DNA of 64,000 nt from Sphingomonadales bacterium (lineage in GTDB: Bacteria; Pseudomonadota; Alphaproteobacteria; Sphingomonadales; Govanellaceae). Below, piece by piece: positions 52,494-60,811 of the stretch. A program made the translations under genes and the position numbers. Positions within the stretch are counted from its first letter, which is position 1, and each line of letters begins with the position of its first letter. The notes under the pieces are model-generated. The model did not search any database. It saw nothing but the letters and a program-made list of their open reading frames with translations, and was not told the origin of the DNA. The stretch lies in assembly GCA_019455285.1 (NCBI GenBank), contig JACFMS010000011.1:1-64000 (forward strand), read 5' to 3'.

Positions 52494-55034
52494 TTAGGCC
52501 GCCAGGTCGCGCAGCGCCGCCGCCGGCCGGGCCGCCAAGGCGGCGCCGGTGCCAAGGAGACCCAACAGCACCGTCAAGGCCATGCTTAACGCCAGCGTTA
52601 ACCCTAAAGATGTGGGGAAAAAAGACCACGACATCGCCATCACTTCGGTCACCACCACGAACGCCGCCAGCGTGCCGAGCGCCGCCGCGATGACGCCCGC
52701 CGCCAGACCCAGCGTCACGTACTCCACCAGCAAGCTGGCGAATACCGTGGCCCGCGTGCCGCCCACCAGCTTCAAGATCACGGCGTCATAGATATGGTCG
52801 CGCTGGCCGGCCGCCGTCGCCCCGGCCAGCACCAGAATCCCGGCCAGAATGGTGATGGCGGCCGCCAGCCGCACCGCCGCGCCCATGGCGATAACCAGAC
52901 GCCGCACCTCTTCCAACACCTCCTTCATGCGCACCGCTGAGACATTGGGGAAGGCATCGGTCAAGCGGCGGAACACGTCGGCTTCAACGTGCGGTTTGGC
53001 GCTCAACGTCGCCAGATAAGTATAGGGCGCGCCCTGCAGCGTTGTCGGATCGAATACGATCGCAAAGTTGATGCCGAGCGTTCCCCAGTCGATCTCCCGC
53101 AGGCTCATGATGCGGACGGTGATCGGACGGCCGAGGACGGAGACGGTCATGGTATCGCCAACGCCAAGCCCCATGCCGCGCGCCAATTCCGCATCGAATG
53201 AAATCGCCGGCGGACCATCATAGTCTCGCGGCCACCACTCCCCGGCAACCAAGTGATTCCCCGCCGGCAGGTCTGCGGCGAAGGTCAAGCCGCGATCGCC
53301 GCGCAGCGCCCAGCGCGCTTCCGGCGCCACCGTCATGACATCCGCCGGCTTGCCGTTCAACATCGTGATCTGGCCGCGCACATAAGGGACGGGATGGATA
53401 TCCTCGACGCCGTCAAGCGCGGCGGCGGCGGTGACAAACGGCTCCTTCTGATCGCGCTGAATGTCGATAAAGTAAAAAGCCGGGGCGCGGCCGGGCAGGG
53501 TTTTTGAGACCTGATGCTCCAAATTCGCTTCGATCAACGCCAGCGCCGCAAACAGCGTCAGGCCGAGACCCAGCGCCACTACCGTCGAGCGGGTCGGCGC
53601 GCCTGGACGGCATAAGTTCGCCACTCCCAACCGGAATGCCGGATTCGCCACGCGCGGCAAGCGTCGCGCCACAGCTTCAATGGCCACGCCGGCGATGAAC
53701 AACACCAGAAACAGAACGACGCTGGCGGCAAAGAACCAAGCCACCAACTGCGGTTCTTCGGTGGCGAGAAATGGCGACGCGGCGATGACGACGATGCCAA
53801 AGGCAATCGCCAGCGACCCCAGCCGGCGCGGTCGCGGGCCATCATCCGCCACTTGGCGGCGATAAAGTCTGGCGGCCGGCACCAGTCGCGCCGCCTCCAC
53901 CGGCGGCAGCGTAAACGCCACAGCAATGAGCAGGCCGGCAATAGCGGCTTTAAGGAGCGGCAGCGGATAGACGGCCAGCGCCAACGGCGCCGGCAAGCGA
54001 TCGGCCACCGCCCAATGGGCCAGCCAAGGCGCAGACGCGCCAAGGACGAGGCCGACGGCAACGCACGGGATCGCCAGGATGATAATTTCCAAGAGGTAGA
54101 GACGGCGAATAAATCCGCTCTCTGCGCCAAGCGCCTTCAGCGTGGCAATGGTATCGATGCGCCGGCCAAGATAGGCGCGCACCGCTCCGGCGACGCCGAC
54201 GCCGCCGACGATCAACGTGGTCAAGCCGATAAGCAGCAGAAACTGTCCCACCCGGTCGGCGAATTCCCGCACCTGCGGCGCGCCATTCTCACGATCGCGG
54301 AGCCGCCAACCGGCGTCGGGGAAGCGCGTTTCAGCCTCGGTTCGCCAGGCTTTCGGCGTCTCGGGCGGCGCCAGCTTGACGCGATAGCTGTGGCGCACCA
54401 GCGCGCCTTTGCCCAACAGTCCGCTGGCATCCAAGGCATCGCCATGGATCAACAGCCGCGGCGCCAATTCAAAGCCGTCGACCGCGCCGTCGGGCTCTCC
54501 CGTCAGCACGGCGCGCAGCTCAAGCTCGATGTCGCCAAGGCGCAGCCGGTCGCCAAGGCGCGCTTGTAGGTGGGCGACCAACTCCGGGGCCAGCGCCGCA
54601 CCCCACACGCCATCACGCTGCCGCAGCGCCGCCGTCACCGGCAGCATCGGCGACAAACCCACGCTGCCAAAAAGCGGATAGGCGTCATCCACCGCCTTGA
54701 CCTCTGTCAGGCGACGCTCATCGTTACGCGCATCGCGCACCATGCTGCGAATATAGCGGACCATCGATACCGTCCCGGAGTCCTTAAGGAACGCCAGTTC
54801 CTCAGCGCTGGCGGCGCGCTGCGATAAGGTTGCCTCCACATCGCCGCCGAGCAGGCTTTGCCCCTCGCGGCTCAAGCCCTCCCTGATGGCGGCGGTCATG
54901 GAGCCCACGCCGGCCATGGCGGCAACGCCCAGCACCAAGCAGGCGATGAAGATGCGCAGTCCCTTGATGCCGCCGCGAGCGTCGCGTATCGCCAAACGCA
55001 GGGCAAGAAACCGATGCGGCGCAGGTGACGTCAT
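52494..55034 (-). CDS. ABC transporter permease, YbbP-like (FtsX fold)
   Basis: An 846-residue permease with two FtsX-type repeats and about ten membrane segments: N-terminal LRIFIACLVLGVAAMAGVGSM, first FtsX block FLLLIGLTTLIVGGVGVAGAVRAYLGRR, and C-terminal block AAITILAGILVLAGATAAGQR with final GLLGTGAALAARPAAALRDLAA. Works with the ATPase encoded directly upstream (four-base overlap). In E. coli ybbP-ybbA stand divergent to the tesA esterase gene, as here. Probable role in lipid or envelope handling; substrate unproven. Confidence 0.9.
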   Translation of the reverse strand: MTSPAPHRFLALRLAIRDARGGIKGLRIFIACLVLGVAAMAGVGSMTAAIREGLSREGQSLLGGDVEATLSQRAASAEELAFLKDSGTVSMVRYIRSMVRDARNDERRLTEVKAVDDAYPLFGSVGLSPMLPVTAALRQRDGVWGAALAPELVAHLQARLGDRLRLGDIELELRAVLTGEPDGAVDGFELAPRLLIHGDALDASGLLGKGALVRHSYRVKLAPPETPKAWRTEAETRFPDAGWRLRDRENGAPQVREFADRVGQFLLLIGLTTLIVGGVGVAGAVRAYLGRRIDTIATLKALGAESGFIRRLYLLEIIILAIPCVAVGLVLGASAPWLAHWAVADRLPAPLALAVYPLPLLKAAIAGLLIAVAFTLPPVEAARLVPAARLYRRQVADDGPRPRRLGSLAIAFGIVVIAASPFLATEEPQLVAWFFAASVVLFLVLFIAGVAIEAVARRLPRVANPAFRLGVANLCRPGAPTRSTVVALGLGLTLFAALALIEANLEHQVSKTLPGRAPAFYFIDIQRDQKEPFVTAAAALDGVEDIHPVPYVRGQITMLNGKPADVMTVAPEARWALRGDRGLTFAADLPAGNHLVAGEWWPRDYDGPPAISFDAELARGMGLGVGDTMTVSVLGRPITVRIMSLREIDWGTLGINFAIVFDPTTLQGAPYTYLATLSAKPHVEADVFRRLTDAFPNVSAVRMKEVLEEVRRLVIAMGAAVRLAAAITILAGILVLAGATAAGQRDHIYDAVILKLVGGTRATVFASLLVEYVTLGLAAGVIAAALGTLAAFVVVTEVMAMSWSFFPTSLGLTLALSMALTVLLGLLGTGAALAARPAAALRDLAA

Positions 55035-55762
55035 GACGCCGCCCCGCGTCCCTCGCCGACGGCAGCCGTGGGCGATGACTCCGCCACCACCCGCCCATCG
55101 CTCATGGTGAAGATGCGGTCGGCGCGTGCCGCCAGTGTCGCATCATGGGTAATCATCACCAAGGTGGCGGCACGTTCGTCCTGAAGACGAAAAATCAGCT
55201 CGATGATCGCCGCGCCGGTGGCGCTGTCGAGATTGCCGGTCGGCTCGTCGGCAAAGAGCAGCGACGGCCTGGGCGCCAGAGCGCGGGCGATGGCGACGCG
55301 CTGCTGTTCGCCGCCCGAGAGCTGCGCCGGGTAATGATCGACGCGATGATCCAGGCCCACCGCCGCAAGCTCTGAGCGAGCCGCCTCGAATGCGTCTCGC
55401 CGCCCTATCAGCTCCAGCGGCACGGCGACGTTTTCCAGCGCCGTCATGGTCGGCACCAAATGGAAGGATTGCAGGATGATGCCGATGCGGCCGCGGCGAA
55501 AGCGAGCCAGCGCATCTTCATTCATGGCGGCAAGATCAGCGCCATCGACCTCAACGCGCCCCGATGTCGCCCGCTCCAGGCCGCTTAAAATCGCCATCAA
55601 ACTCGATTTGCCCGACCCCGACGGGCCGACAATGGCGACGGCCAATCCTCGTGGGATGGCCAGGGTGATGTCTTTCAAGATCGCCACCGGACCCGCAGCG
55701 CTCGGCAAGGTAAGGCAGACATTATGGGTGGTGATGATGGCGGGCGGTGAAGATACGGTCAC
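55031..55762 (-). CDS. ABC transporter ATPase, YbbA-like
   Basis: A 243-residue ATPase of the LolD/MacB group: Walker [12 protein letters not shown]-loop [17 protein letters not shown], signature [15 protein letters not shown], Walker [14 protein letters not shown] and the H-loop [15 protein letters not shown]. Coupled to the permease gene and divergent from the arylesterase 132 bases away. Confidence 0.94.
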   Translation of the reverse strand: MTVSSPPAIITTHNVCLTLPSAAGPVAILKDITLAIPRGLAVAIVGPSGSGKSSLMAILSGLERATSGRVEVDGADLAAMNEDALARFRRGRIGIILQSFHLVPTMTALENVAVPLELIGRRDAFEAARSELAAVGLDHRVDHYPAQLSGGEQQRVAIARALAPRPSLLFADEPTGNLDSATGAAIIELIFRLQDERAATLVMITHDATLAARADRIFTMSDGRVVAESSPTAAVGEGRGAAS

Positions 55763-55894
55763 GGATCGGCCTCCGACTGGTCACTCTACCTGTCGCGGCC
55801 ACCCTTTGTCTTGTGACGAAGTTTTGCCGCAGTCTTGTTGGAGTATACTGGCAATACGCAGGAAATCCCCTGCGGATCAAAGATCGGTGTCGCC

Positions 55895-56533
55895 ATGATC
55901 CTGCTTCGGCTGATTAGCGCTTGTTTCATCTTAGCCCTCGCGGCCGGCCCGTCATGGGCCCGCGATCCGGTGGTGCTCGCCTTCGGCGACAGTCTGACGG
56001 CCGGCTATGGACTGGAACCGGCGAATGCGTTTCCGGTCCAGTTGGAGCGGGCGCTGCGTCGCCAGGGCATGCCGGCAACGGTAGTCAATGGCGGCGTCTC
56101 GGGCGATACCTCCACCGGCGGACGGGCGCGCTTGCTATGGCTCCTGGAGAGTGCGGCGGCGGCAAAACCGGACCTCGTCATCGTCGAGTTGGGCGCCAAT
56201 GACGCGCTGCGCGGCATCGATCCCGCCGTCACCCGCGACAACCTTGATTGGATCATCCGCACGCTGCGCCAGCGCGATATTGCCGTCATTCTGGCCGGCA
56301 TGATGGCGCCGCCGAACCTTGGTTCTGACTACGGCAAGGCATTCAACGGGCTCTATCCGGCGCTGGCGAAGAAGCACGGCGTGCCGCTCTACGGCTTCTT
56401 TCTCGATGGCGTCGCCGCCGAGCCGGCGTACTTACAGGAGGATGGCATGCACCCCAACGAGAAGGGTGCGGCGCGCATCGCCGCGCGACTGGCGCCGCTG
56501 GTGGCGCGAGAGCTGAAGCGAGGCCAACGATGA
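55895..56533 (+). CDS. Arylesterase / TesA-like SGNH hydrolase
   Basis: A 212-residue periplasmic esterase: signal peptide MILLRLISACFILALAAGPSWA, block I FGDSLTAGYG (Ser33), block II Gly in NGGVSGDTSTGG, block III Asn in ELGANDALRG and block V DGMHPNEKG with Asp183 and His186. Matches the multifunctional thioesterase/lysophospholipase family. The start chosen begins the signal peptide. It overlaps thpR by four bases. Confidence 0.93.
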   Translation: MILLRLISACFILALAAGPSWARDPVVLAFGDSLTAGYGLEPANAFPVQLERALRRQGMPATVVNGGVSGDTSTGGRARLLWLLESAAAAKPDLVIVELGANDALRGIDPAVTRDNLDWIIRTLRQRDIAVILAGMMAPPNLGSDYGKAFNGLYPALAKKHGVPLYGFFLDGVAAEPAYLQEDGMHPNEKGAARIAARLAPLVARELKRGQR

Positions 56534-57072
56534 TCCGTCTCTTCGTCGGCATTGCTCTGCCGCCGGAGGTGCGGCGCTATCTCCTCGCCCTGCAGAGCGG
56601 GATCCGCGGCGCGCGCTGGCAGCGCGACGATCAGCTTCACCTGACCCTCAAGTTCATCGGCGAGGTCGAGGAGACCACCGCCGACGACATCGACGCGGCG
56701 CTGTCTGCGATCGACGCGCCGGCGTTCCCGTTGGCGGTCGAGGGCGCGGGCGTCTTCGGCCCGCCGAAGGCTCCGCGGATGCTGTGGGCGGGAGTCTCGC
56801 CGAAGGACTCCGTGGTCCACCTTCACGACAAGATCGAAGCGGCGTTGGCCCGCATCGGCATGCCGGCGGAGGAGCGGAAATTCACCCCCCATATCACGCT
56901 CGCCAGACTCTCCAACGGGCGCGCCGGCGCGGCGGGAGTGGCGGCTTTTTTGGCGGCCTACAGCGGTCTGAAAACGCCGCCGTTCATGGTGGAGGAATAT
57001 CTGCTTTATAGCAGTAAAATGAGCGAAAATGGCTCATTTTACCGTATCGAGGCGCGCTACCCGCTGCGCTGA
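56530..57072 (+). CDS. thpR: RNA 2',3'-cyclic phosphodiesterase ThpR
   Basis: A 180-residue 2H-phosphoesterase: MIRLFVGIALPPEVRRYL, first HxT at His37-Thr39 (HLTLKFIGEV) and second at His121-Thr123 (HITLARL). The family opens 2',3'-cyclic phosphates to 2'-phosphates in vitro. Coupled to the arylesterase gene by an ATGA overlap. The end is convergent with a phosphatase gene 11 bases away. Confidence 0.93.
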   Translation: MIRLFVGIALPPEVRRYLLALQSGIRGARWQRDDQLHLTLKFIGEVEETTADDIDAALSAIDAPAFPLAVEGAGVFGPPKAPRMLWAGVSPKDSVVHLHDKIEAALARIGMPAEERKFTPHITLARLSNGRAGAAGVAAFLAAYSGLKTPPFMVEEYLLYSSKMSENGSFYRIEARYPLR

Positions 57073-57083
57073 ATCTTCAGCGC

Positions 57084-57584
57084 TCAGCGCTGCGGGAAGA
57101 GGTGCGCCAGGAGTCCTTCCACGCCCTCGTCGATGACCGCATAGACGCGCTCAAATCCGGACTCATCGCGGAAGTAATAGGGGTCCGTCACCTCGCTGAT
57201 CGGCGTGCCCTTGGCGAACGACATCAGGAGGTGCAGGCGGTCGTGCCGGTGGTCGGGACAGAGCGCCTTCAGCGCCTGCAAATTGTCGCGGTCCATGGCG
57301 ATCACATAGTCGAACTCCTCGAAGTCTTCCGCCCGTACTTGGCGGGCCCGCAGCGCACGGATATCGATATGATGGCGCGCCGCGACGGCGATGGAGCGAC
57401 GATCCGGCGGCGATCCCGCATGCCAGTTTCCGGTACCCGCAGAGTCTGCGATGAATTCGCCATCCGCCCCCTCGATCAATCCCATTTCTGTTGCGCGCGA
57501 TCGGAAGATTCCTTCCGCAAGCGGCGAGCGGCAGATGTTGCCGAGGCAGACAAAAAGAATCCGGATTACGGTTTGCACTTGCAA
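57084..57584 (-). CDS. Low-molecular-weight protein-tyrosine phosphatase
   Basis: A 166-residue phosphatase with the P-loop CLGNICRS at Cys13-Arg19, near the N-terminus as usual, and the general acid in DPYYFRD. It dephosphorylates tyrosine, often in envelope polysaccharide regulation. Convergent with thpR and divergent from the sirtuin gene, separated from it by 96 bases. Confidence 0.93.
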   Translation of the reverse strand: MQVQTVIRILFVCLGNICRSPLAEGIFRSRATEMGLIEGADGEFIADSAGTGNWHAGSPPDRRSIAVAARHHIDIRALRARQVRAEDFEEFDYVIAMDRDNLQALKALCPDHRHDRLHLLMSFAKGTPISEVTDPYYFRDESGFERVYAVIDEGVEGLLAHLFPQR

Positions 57585-57680
57585 TCTTTCTCGTTTCGGA
57601 TGATAACCATACCGCTAAGCACCCGCGCATGATGCGCGAGAGACGAATGAAGGGCAAGAGGAGCGGCGTTTAGAAAAGGC

Positions 57681-58397
57681 ATGCCCGCCGCATACGAGCA
57701 TATCGTGATCCTCACCGGGGCAGGTATTTCCGCAGAGTCCGGATTGGATACTTTTCGCGATAAAAACGGCATCTGGTCCAAGTACGCCATCGACGAGGTG
57801 GCGACGCCGCAAGCCTTTCGCCGCGATCCCCAGAAGGTTCATGACTTCTATAACATGCGCCGCCGCCGCGTGCGGGAGGCGCAGCCCAATGCCGCCCATT
57901 ACGCACTGGCCCGCCTGGAAGAAGCGCACGACGGCGAGGTATGGGTGGTGACCCAGAACGTCGATGATCTGCACGAGCGCGCCGGCAGCCGGCGCCTCAT
58001 TCACATGCATGGCGAGATCCTCAAGGTGCGCTGCCCGGCGTGCGGCGCAGTCCTTCATTGGGAGGAGGATCTGACGCCCGAGACGCCCTGCCCCGCCTGC
58101 GATACGGTCGGTTGTTTACGGCCGCATATCGTATGGTTTGGCGAAATGCCGTTCGAGATGGACGCCATCGAACGGCGCCTTGAAGAATGCGACCTGTTCG
58201 TCTCCATCGGGACGTCAGGCAATGTATATCCGGCCGCTGGTTTCATCCAATCAGTGCGCCGGAACGGAACTGCGCAGACTGTAGAGCTGAATCTTGACCC
58301 GTCACTTGGTGAAGATTTGTTTACTCTTAAGCTTTATGGTCCCGCAGGCGAGGTCGTGCCAATGTTTGTAGAGCGTTTGTTGGCCGGCCAAGTTTGA
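57681..58397 (+). CDS. NAD-dependent protein deacylase (Sir2 family, CobB-like)
   Basis: A 238-residue class III sirtuin: ILTGAGISAESGLDTFRD, QNVDDLHERAGS, catalytic His in HMHGEI, zinc cysteines CPACG and CPACD, and SIGTSGNVYPAAGF. YNMRRRRV carries the Tyr/Arg pair typical of desuccinylating CobB types. Removes acyl groups from lysines using NAD. It lies 25 bases before a lysine-rich H1-like gene, a possible but unproven substrate. Confidence 0.93.
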   Translation: MPAAYEHIVILTGAGISAESGLDTFRDKNGIWSKYAIDEVATPQAFRRDPQKVHDFYNMRRRRVREAQPNAAHYALARLEEAHDGEVWVVTQNVDDLHERAGSRRLIHMHGEILKVRCPACGAVLHWEEDLTPETPCPACDTVGCLRPHIVWFGEMPFEMDAIERRLEECDLFVSIGTSGNVYPAAGFIQSVRRNGTAQTVELNLDPSLGEDLFTLKLYGPAGEVVPMFVERLLAGQV

Positions 58398-58422
58398 GGC
58401 TCATAAGGGAGAGGAGATTGAT

Positions 58423-58746
58423 ATGGCCCGGAAGCCCAAGACTGTAGCGAGTGAAACTGCCCCGGCGAAGAAGCCGGCACGTAAGCGTAAGAAGGCTGCT
58501 CCCGCCAGAGCGAAGAAAGCTCCGGCGAAGCGCAAAGCCGCCGCCAAGAAGGCCCCGGCGAAGCGCAAAGTAGCCAAGAAGCCAGCCAAGCGCAAAGCCG
58601 CCGCCAAGAAGAAGGCCCCGGCGAAACGCAAGGCCGCCAAGAAGCCAGCCAAACGCAAAGCCGCCGCCAAGAAGAAGGCCCCGGCGAAACGCAAGGCCGC
58701 CAAGAAGGCTCCCGCGAAGCGTAAAGCTCGCCAAAAAAAAAAGTAG
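58423..58746 (+). CDS. Histone H1-like lysine-rich protein (zero-frame product)
   Basis: A 107-residue protein made almost only of Lys, Ala, Pro and Arg, with repeated KKAPAKRKA and KPAKRKAAAKK units, like bacterial H1-like (Hc1/AlgP) tails that bind DNA and condense the nucleoid. GGAGAGGAG lies 6 bases before the ATG. The gene ends CGC CAA AAA AAA AAG TAG. The next frame continues with the same composition straight into a pterin dehydratase domain (to 59204), so this may be the short product of a frameshifting gene or the 5' part of a broken one. Confidence 0.85.
   Translation: MARKPKTVASETAPAKKPARKRKKAAPARAKKAPAKRKAAAKKAPAKRKVAKKPAKRKAAAKKKAPAKRKAAKKPAKRKAAAKKKAPAKRKAAKKAPAKRKARQKKK
58576..58701 (+). 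repeat. Two 63-base tandem repeats in the H1-like gene
   Basis: The unit starting AAGAAGCCAGCC at 58576 is repeated at 58639 with one visible base difference (AAGCGC against AAACGC). Each unit encodes 21 residues of the KKPAKRKAAAKKKAPAKRKAA type. Near identity at DNA level points to recent duplication and possible length variation between strains. Confidence 0.85.
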
Positions 58747-58790
58747 CGGTACCTAGCGCACGCGCCGCTAAACCAGCGGCGCGTAAGCGC
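58733..58790 (+). promoter_or_regulatory. Candidate -1 ribosomal frameshift site (A10 run plus hairpin)
   Basis: A10 at 58733-58742 followed by G makes the heptamer A AAA AAG (58737-58743) in the reading frame of the H1-like gene, exactly the dnaX slippery sequence, with TAG as the next codon. Twelve bases later a stem begins: GCGC (58756-58759) with GCGC (58787-58790), and ACGCGCCGCT (58760-58769) with AGCGGCGCGT (58775-58784), loop AAACC, two-base bulge. The -1 frame from GTA at 58743 is open to 59204. Transcriptional slippage on A10 would give the same fusion. A sequencing or assembly error in the homopolymer is the main alternative. Confidence 0.6.
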
Positions 58791-59204
58791 ACGGTTCGCA
58801 AGTCTGTTGCGAAGAAACCGGCGTCCGCCCCTCTATCTCCGGCAAGCGCAGGAAAGAAAGTGGGAGCGGCGCCGGTCGCAACAAAGAAGATCCCCGGGCG
58901 TGGCAAGCGCGCCAAAGCTCCCGCCAAACTCAAGGCGGGAAAGTCTGCCTCCGGCCTTACCGGCTGGAACAAGGTCAGCGGCCGCGACGCCATCGCCAAG
59001 ACATTCGTTTTCCCCGATTTCAATCAAGCATTCAGTTTCATGGGCCGCGTCGCCATGGAGGCCGAGCGCCTGGGCCATCACCCCGAGTGGCGCAATGACT
59101 ACAATCGCGTTGAAGTGACCCTGACCACCCATAAAGTCGGCCGCGTCACCAGCCGCGATATCGCTTTCGCCAAGATCATCGACCAGCTGGCGGGCCTGGC
59201 ATAA
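58743..59204 (+). CDS. H1-like linker plus 4a-hydroxytetrahydrobiopterin dehydratase domain (-1 frame)
   Basis: The frame has no ATG near its beginning; the first possible start is a GTG at 58860 (114 residues). Residues before the domain (ARAAKPAARKRTVRKS, GRGKRAKAPAKLKAGKS) are still H1-like, which argues that translation enters from the upstream gene. The domain GLTGWNKVSGRDAIAKTFVF, DFNQAFSFMGRVAMEAERLGHHPEW and NRVEVTLTTHKVGRVTSRD carries the PhhB motif (HHPEW and TTH) and recycles the pterin cofactor of aromatic hydroxylases; relatives also act as transcription coactivators. With the frameshift the full product is 260 residues. Followed by a terminator. Confidence 0.8.
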   Translation, partial: VAVPSARAAKPAARKRTVRKSVAKKPASAPLSPASAGKKVGAAPVATKKIPGRGKRAKAPAKLKAGKSASGLTGWNKVSGRDAIAKTFVFPDFNQAFSFMGRVAMEAERLGHHPEWRNDYNRVEVTLTTHKVGRVTSRDIAFAKIIDQLAGLA

Positions 59205-59224
59205 ATGACTTAATCGCACATGAG

Positions 59225-59251
59225 AAAAGGGGGCTTAGAGGCCCCCTTTTT
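59225..59251. terminator. Bidirectional terminator between PhhB domain gene and SDR
   Basis: AAAAGGGGGC (59225-59234) pairs perfectly with GCCCCCTTTT (59241-59250) around a six-base loop. The A and T tracts allow termination of both converging genes. Confidence 0.88.
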
Positions 59252-59278
59252 CATTGGCGTATTGCCGCTTAGAGAAGA

Positions 59279-60040
59279 TCAGCGCGGCGCTAAACGGATG
59301 GCGCCATCGAGGCGGATCGTCTCGCCATTGAGCATGCGGTTCTCGCAGATATGCCGGGCCAACGCGGCATACTCCGCCGGCTCGCCCAGACGCTTGGGGA
59401 AGGGCACGCTGGCGCCCAAAGCATCCTGGATATTCTGCGGCAGGCCCTTCATCATCGGCGTCAAGAACAGGCCGGGCGCAATGGTGCACACCCGAATACC
59501 GTCACCCGCCAGATCACGGGCGATGGGCACCGTCATACTGACCACGCCGCCTTTTGACGCCGAGTAAGCGACCTGACCGATCTGCCCTTCGTACGCGGCG
59601 ACGGACGCGGTGTTGACGATGACGCCCCGCTCGCCGTCCACCAGCGGATCCAGCGCAGCCATGCGCGCGGCCGTCAAGCGGATGCAATTGAAGGTGCCGA
59701 TAAGGTTGACCTGGATCAGCTTGGTGAAGCGCCCCAAGTCATGAGGCACGCCCTTGGCTACCGTCTTCTCGCCGATGGCGATGCCGGCGCAGTTGACGAG
59801 CACGCGGGCTTGGCCATGGGCCTTGGCGCCGACGTCGAGACCGGCGTTGACGCTGGCTTCATCCGCAACGTCAACTTTGGCGAAGGCGCCGCCGATATCC
59901 TTGGCAACCGCCTGCCCTCGCTCCTCATTGAGATCAAAAATCGTCACTTTCGCACCCGCCTTGGCGAGTTCCCGCGCCGTTGCTTCGCCGAGACCGGAGG
60001 CGCCCCCGGTGACCACGGCTGCCGTACCTTGCAAGTTCAT
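59279..60040 (-). CDS. 3-hydroxyacyl-CoA dehydrogenase type 2-like SDR
   Basis: A 253-residue [27 protein letters not shown], catalytic Ser in [15 protein letters not shown] and YSASKGG, and the C-terminal [15 protein letters not shown] characteristic of the HSD17B10/3-hydroxyacyl-CoA dehydrogenase type 2 group. I start at [13 protein letters not shown] (60040), which gives the family length; the open frame extends 75 more codons upstream without family-like sequence. Probably acts in short-chain or branched acyl-CoA oxidation. Confidence 0.9.
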   Translation of the reverse strand: MNLQGTAAVVTGGASGLGEATARELAKAGAKVTIFDLNEERGQAVAKDIGGAFAKVDVADEASVNAGLDVGAKAHGQARVLVNCAGIAIGEKTVAKGVPHDLGRFTKLIQVNLIGTFNCIRLTAARMAALDPLVDGERGVIVNTASVAAYEGQIGQVAYSASKGGVVSMTVPIARDLAGDGIRVCTIAPGLFLTPMMKGLPQNIQDALGASVPFPKRLGEPAEYAALARHICENRMLNGETIRLDGAIRLAPR

Positions 60041-60148
60041 TGGTCCATCAACTCCATTTATCTGTTGGGTATATTGTTCTGATGCGGAACAATTCTTAGC
60101 GCCGCACGCCCCCCCTTGCAAGGGAGTGTATAATGTCCCCCGGAGACG

Positions 60149-60811
60149 ATGCTTATGTCGGTCACTGTGGTTTTGCTGATGATGGCTCTGGCAATGCCGT
60201 TGACCCGGCCCGAGGACGCCGGGGCGTGGCATTTGGTCACCTTCCCGCATCTCCCGACCACCCATTTTGACATCACTCCTCAGGGCGTGCGGGTGGCGGC
60301 GGATAAAAGCTCGGCGATGCTGGTGCGCCGGCTCAACCCCGGCGTGGCGGCAAAGACGGCAACATGGATGTGGCGCGTTGATGTTCCCGTGCCGGCCACG
60401 GACCTGACGCGCAAGGGCAAGGATGATCGTACGCTAGCGGTTCATTTCTGGTTTGCGGCGGAGAAGAAGCCAAATTTTTGGGCGCGGCTGGGTGGCCTGG
60501 TTCGCAACCAACGCGGCTTGCCAACCACTGGCCATGCGCTCAGCTATACCTGGGGCGGCGATGCGGCGATCGGCGCGGTGCTGCCCAACCCTTTTCTCAA
60601 AAATGACGGCGCCATCATCATCCTGCAACCGGCCAGGGAACCTACCGGCGTTTGGCGATCAGAAGCCGTCAACTTGGCGGCGGACTACCGGCGCATCTTC
60701 GGTGCGGACGCGCCGCCCCTTGTCGCCGTCGCGCTGTCCGGCGACAGCGACGACACGGGAACAATGAGTGTAGGGTGGGTGAAGGAGCTGACGATCACCG
60801 TTACGCCATAA
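60149..60811 (+). CDS. DUF3047 family protein
   Basis: A 220-residue protein with a hydrophobic N-terminus (VTVVLLMMALAMPL), probably a signal peptide, and the DUF3047 pattern: WMWRVDVPVP, DDRTLAVHFWF, ALSYTWGG, and VAVALSGDSDDTGTMSVGWVKEL. Probably periplasmic; function unknown. CGGAGA precedes the ATG. Its end overlaps the convergent dehydratase gene by 11 bases. Confidence 0.85.
   Translation: MLMSVTVVLLMMALAMPLTRPEDAGAWHLVTFPHLPTTHFDITPQGVRVAADKSSAMLVRRLNPGVAAKTATWMWRVDVPVPATDLTRKGKDDRTLAVHFWFAAEKKPNFWARLGGLVRNQRGLPTTGHALSYTWGGDAAIGAVLPNPFLKNDGAIIILQPAREPTGVWRSEAVNLAADYRRIFGADAPPLVAVALSGDSDDTGTMSVGWVKELTITVTP

Noticed and set aside
58576-58701. Repeats considered as a CRISPR array
   Set aside because: Only two contiguous in-frame units without spacers, inside a lysine-rich coding sequence.
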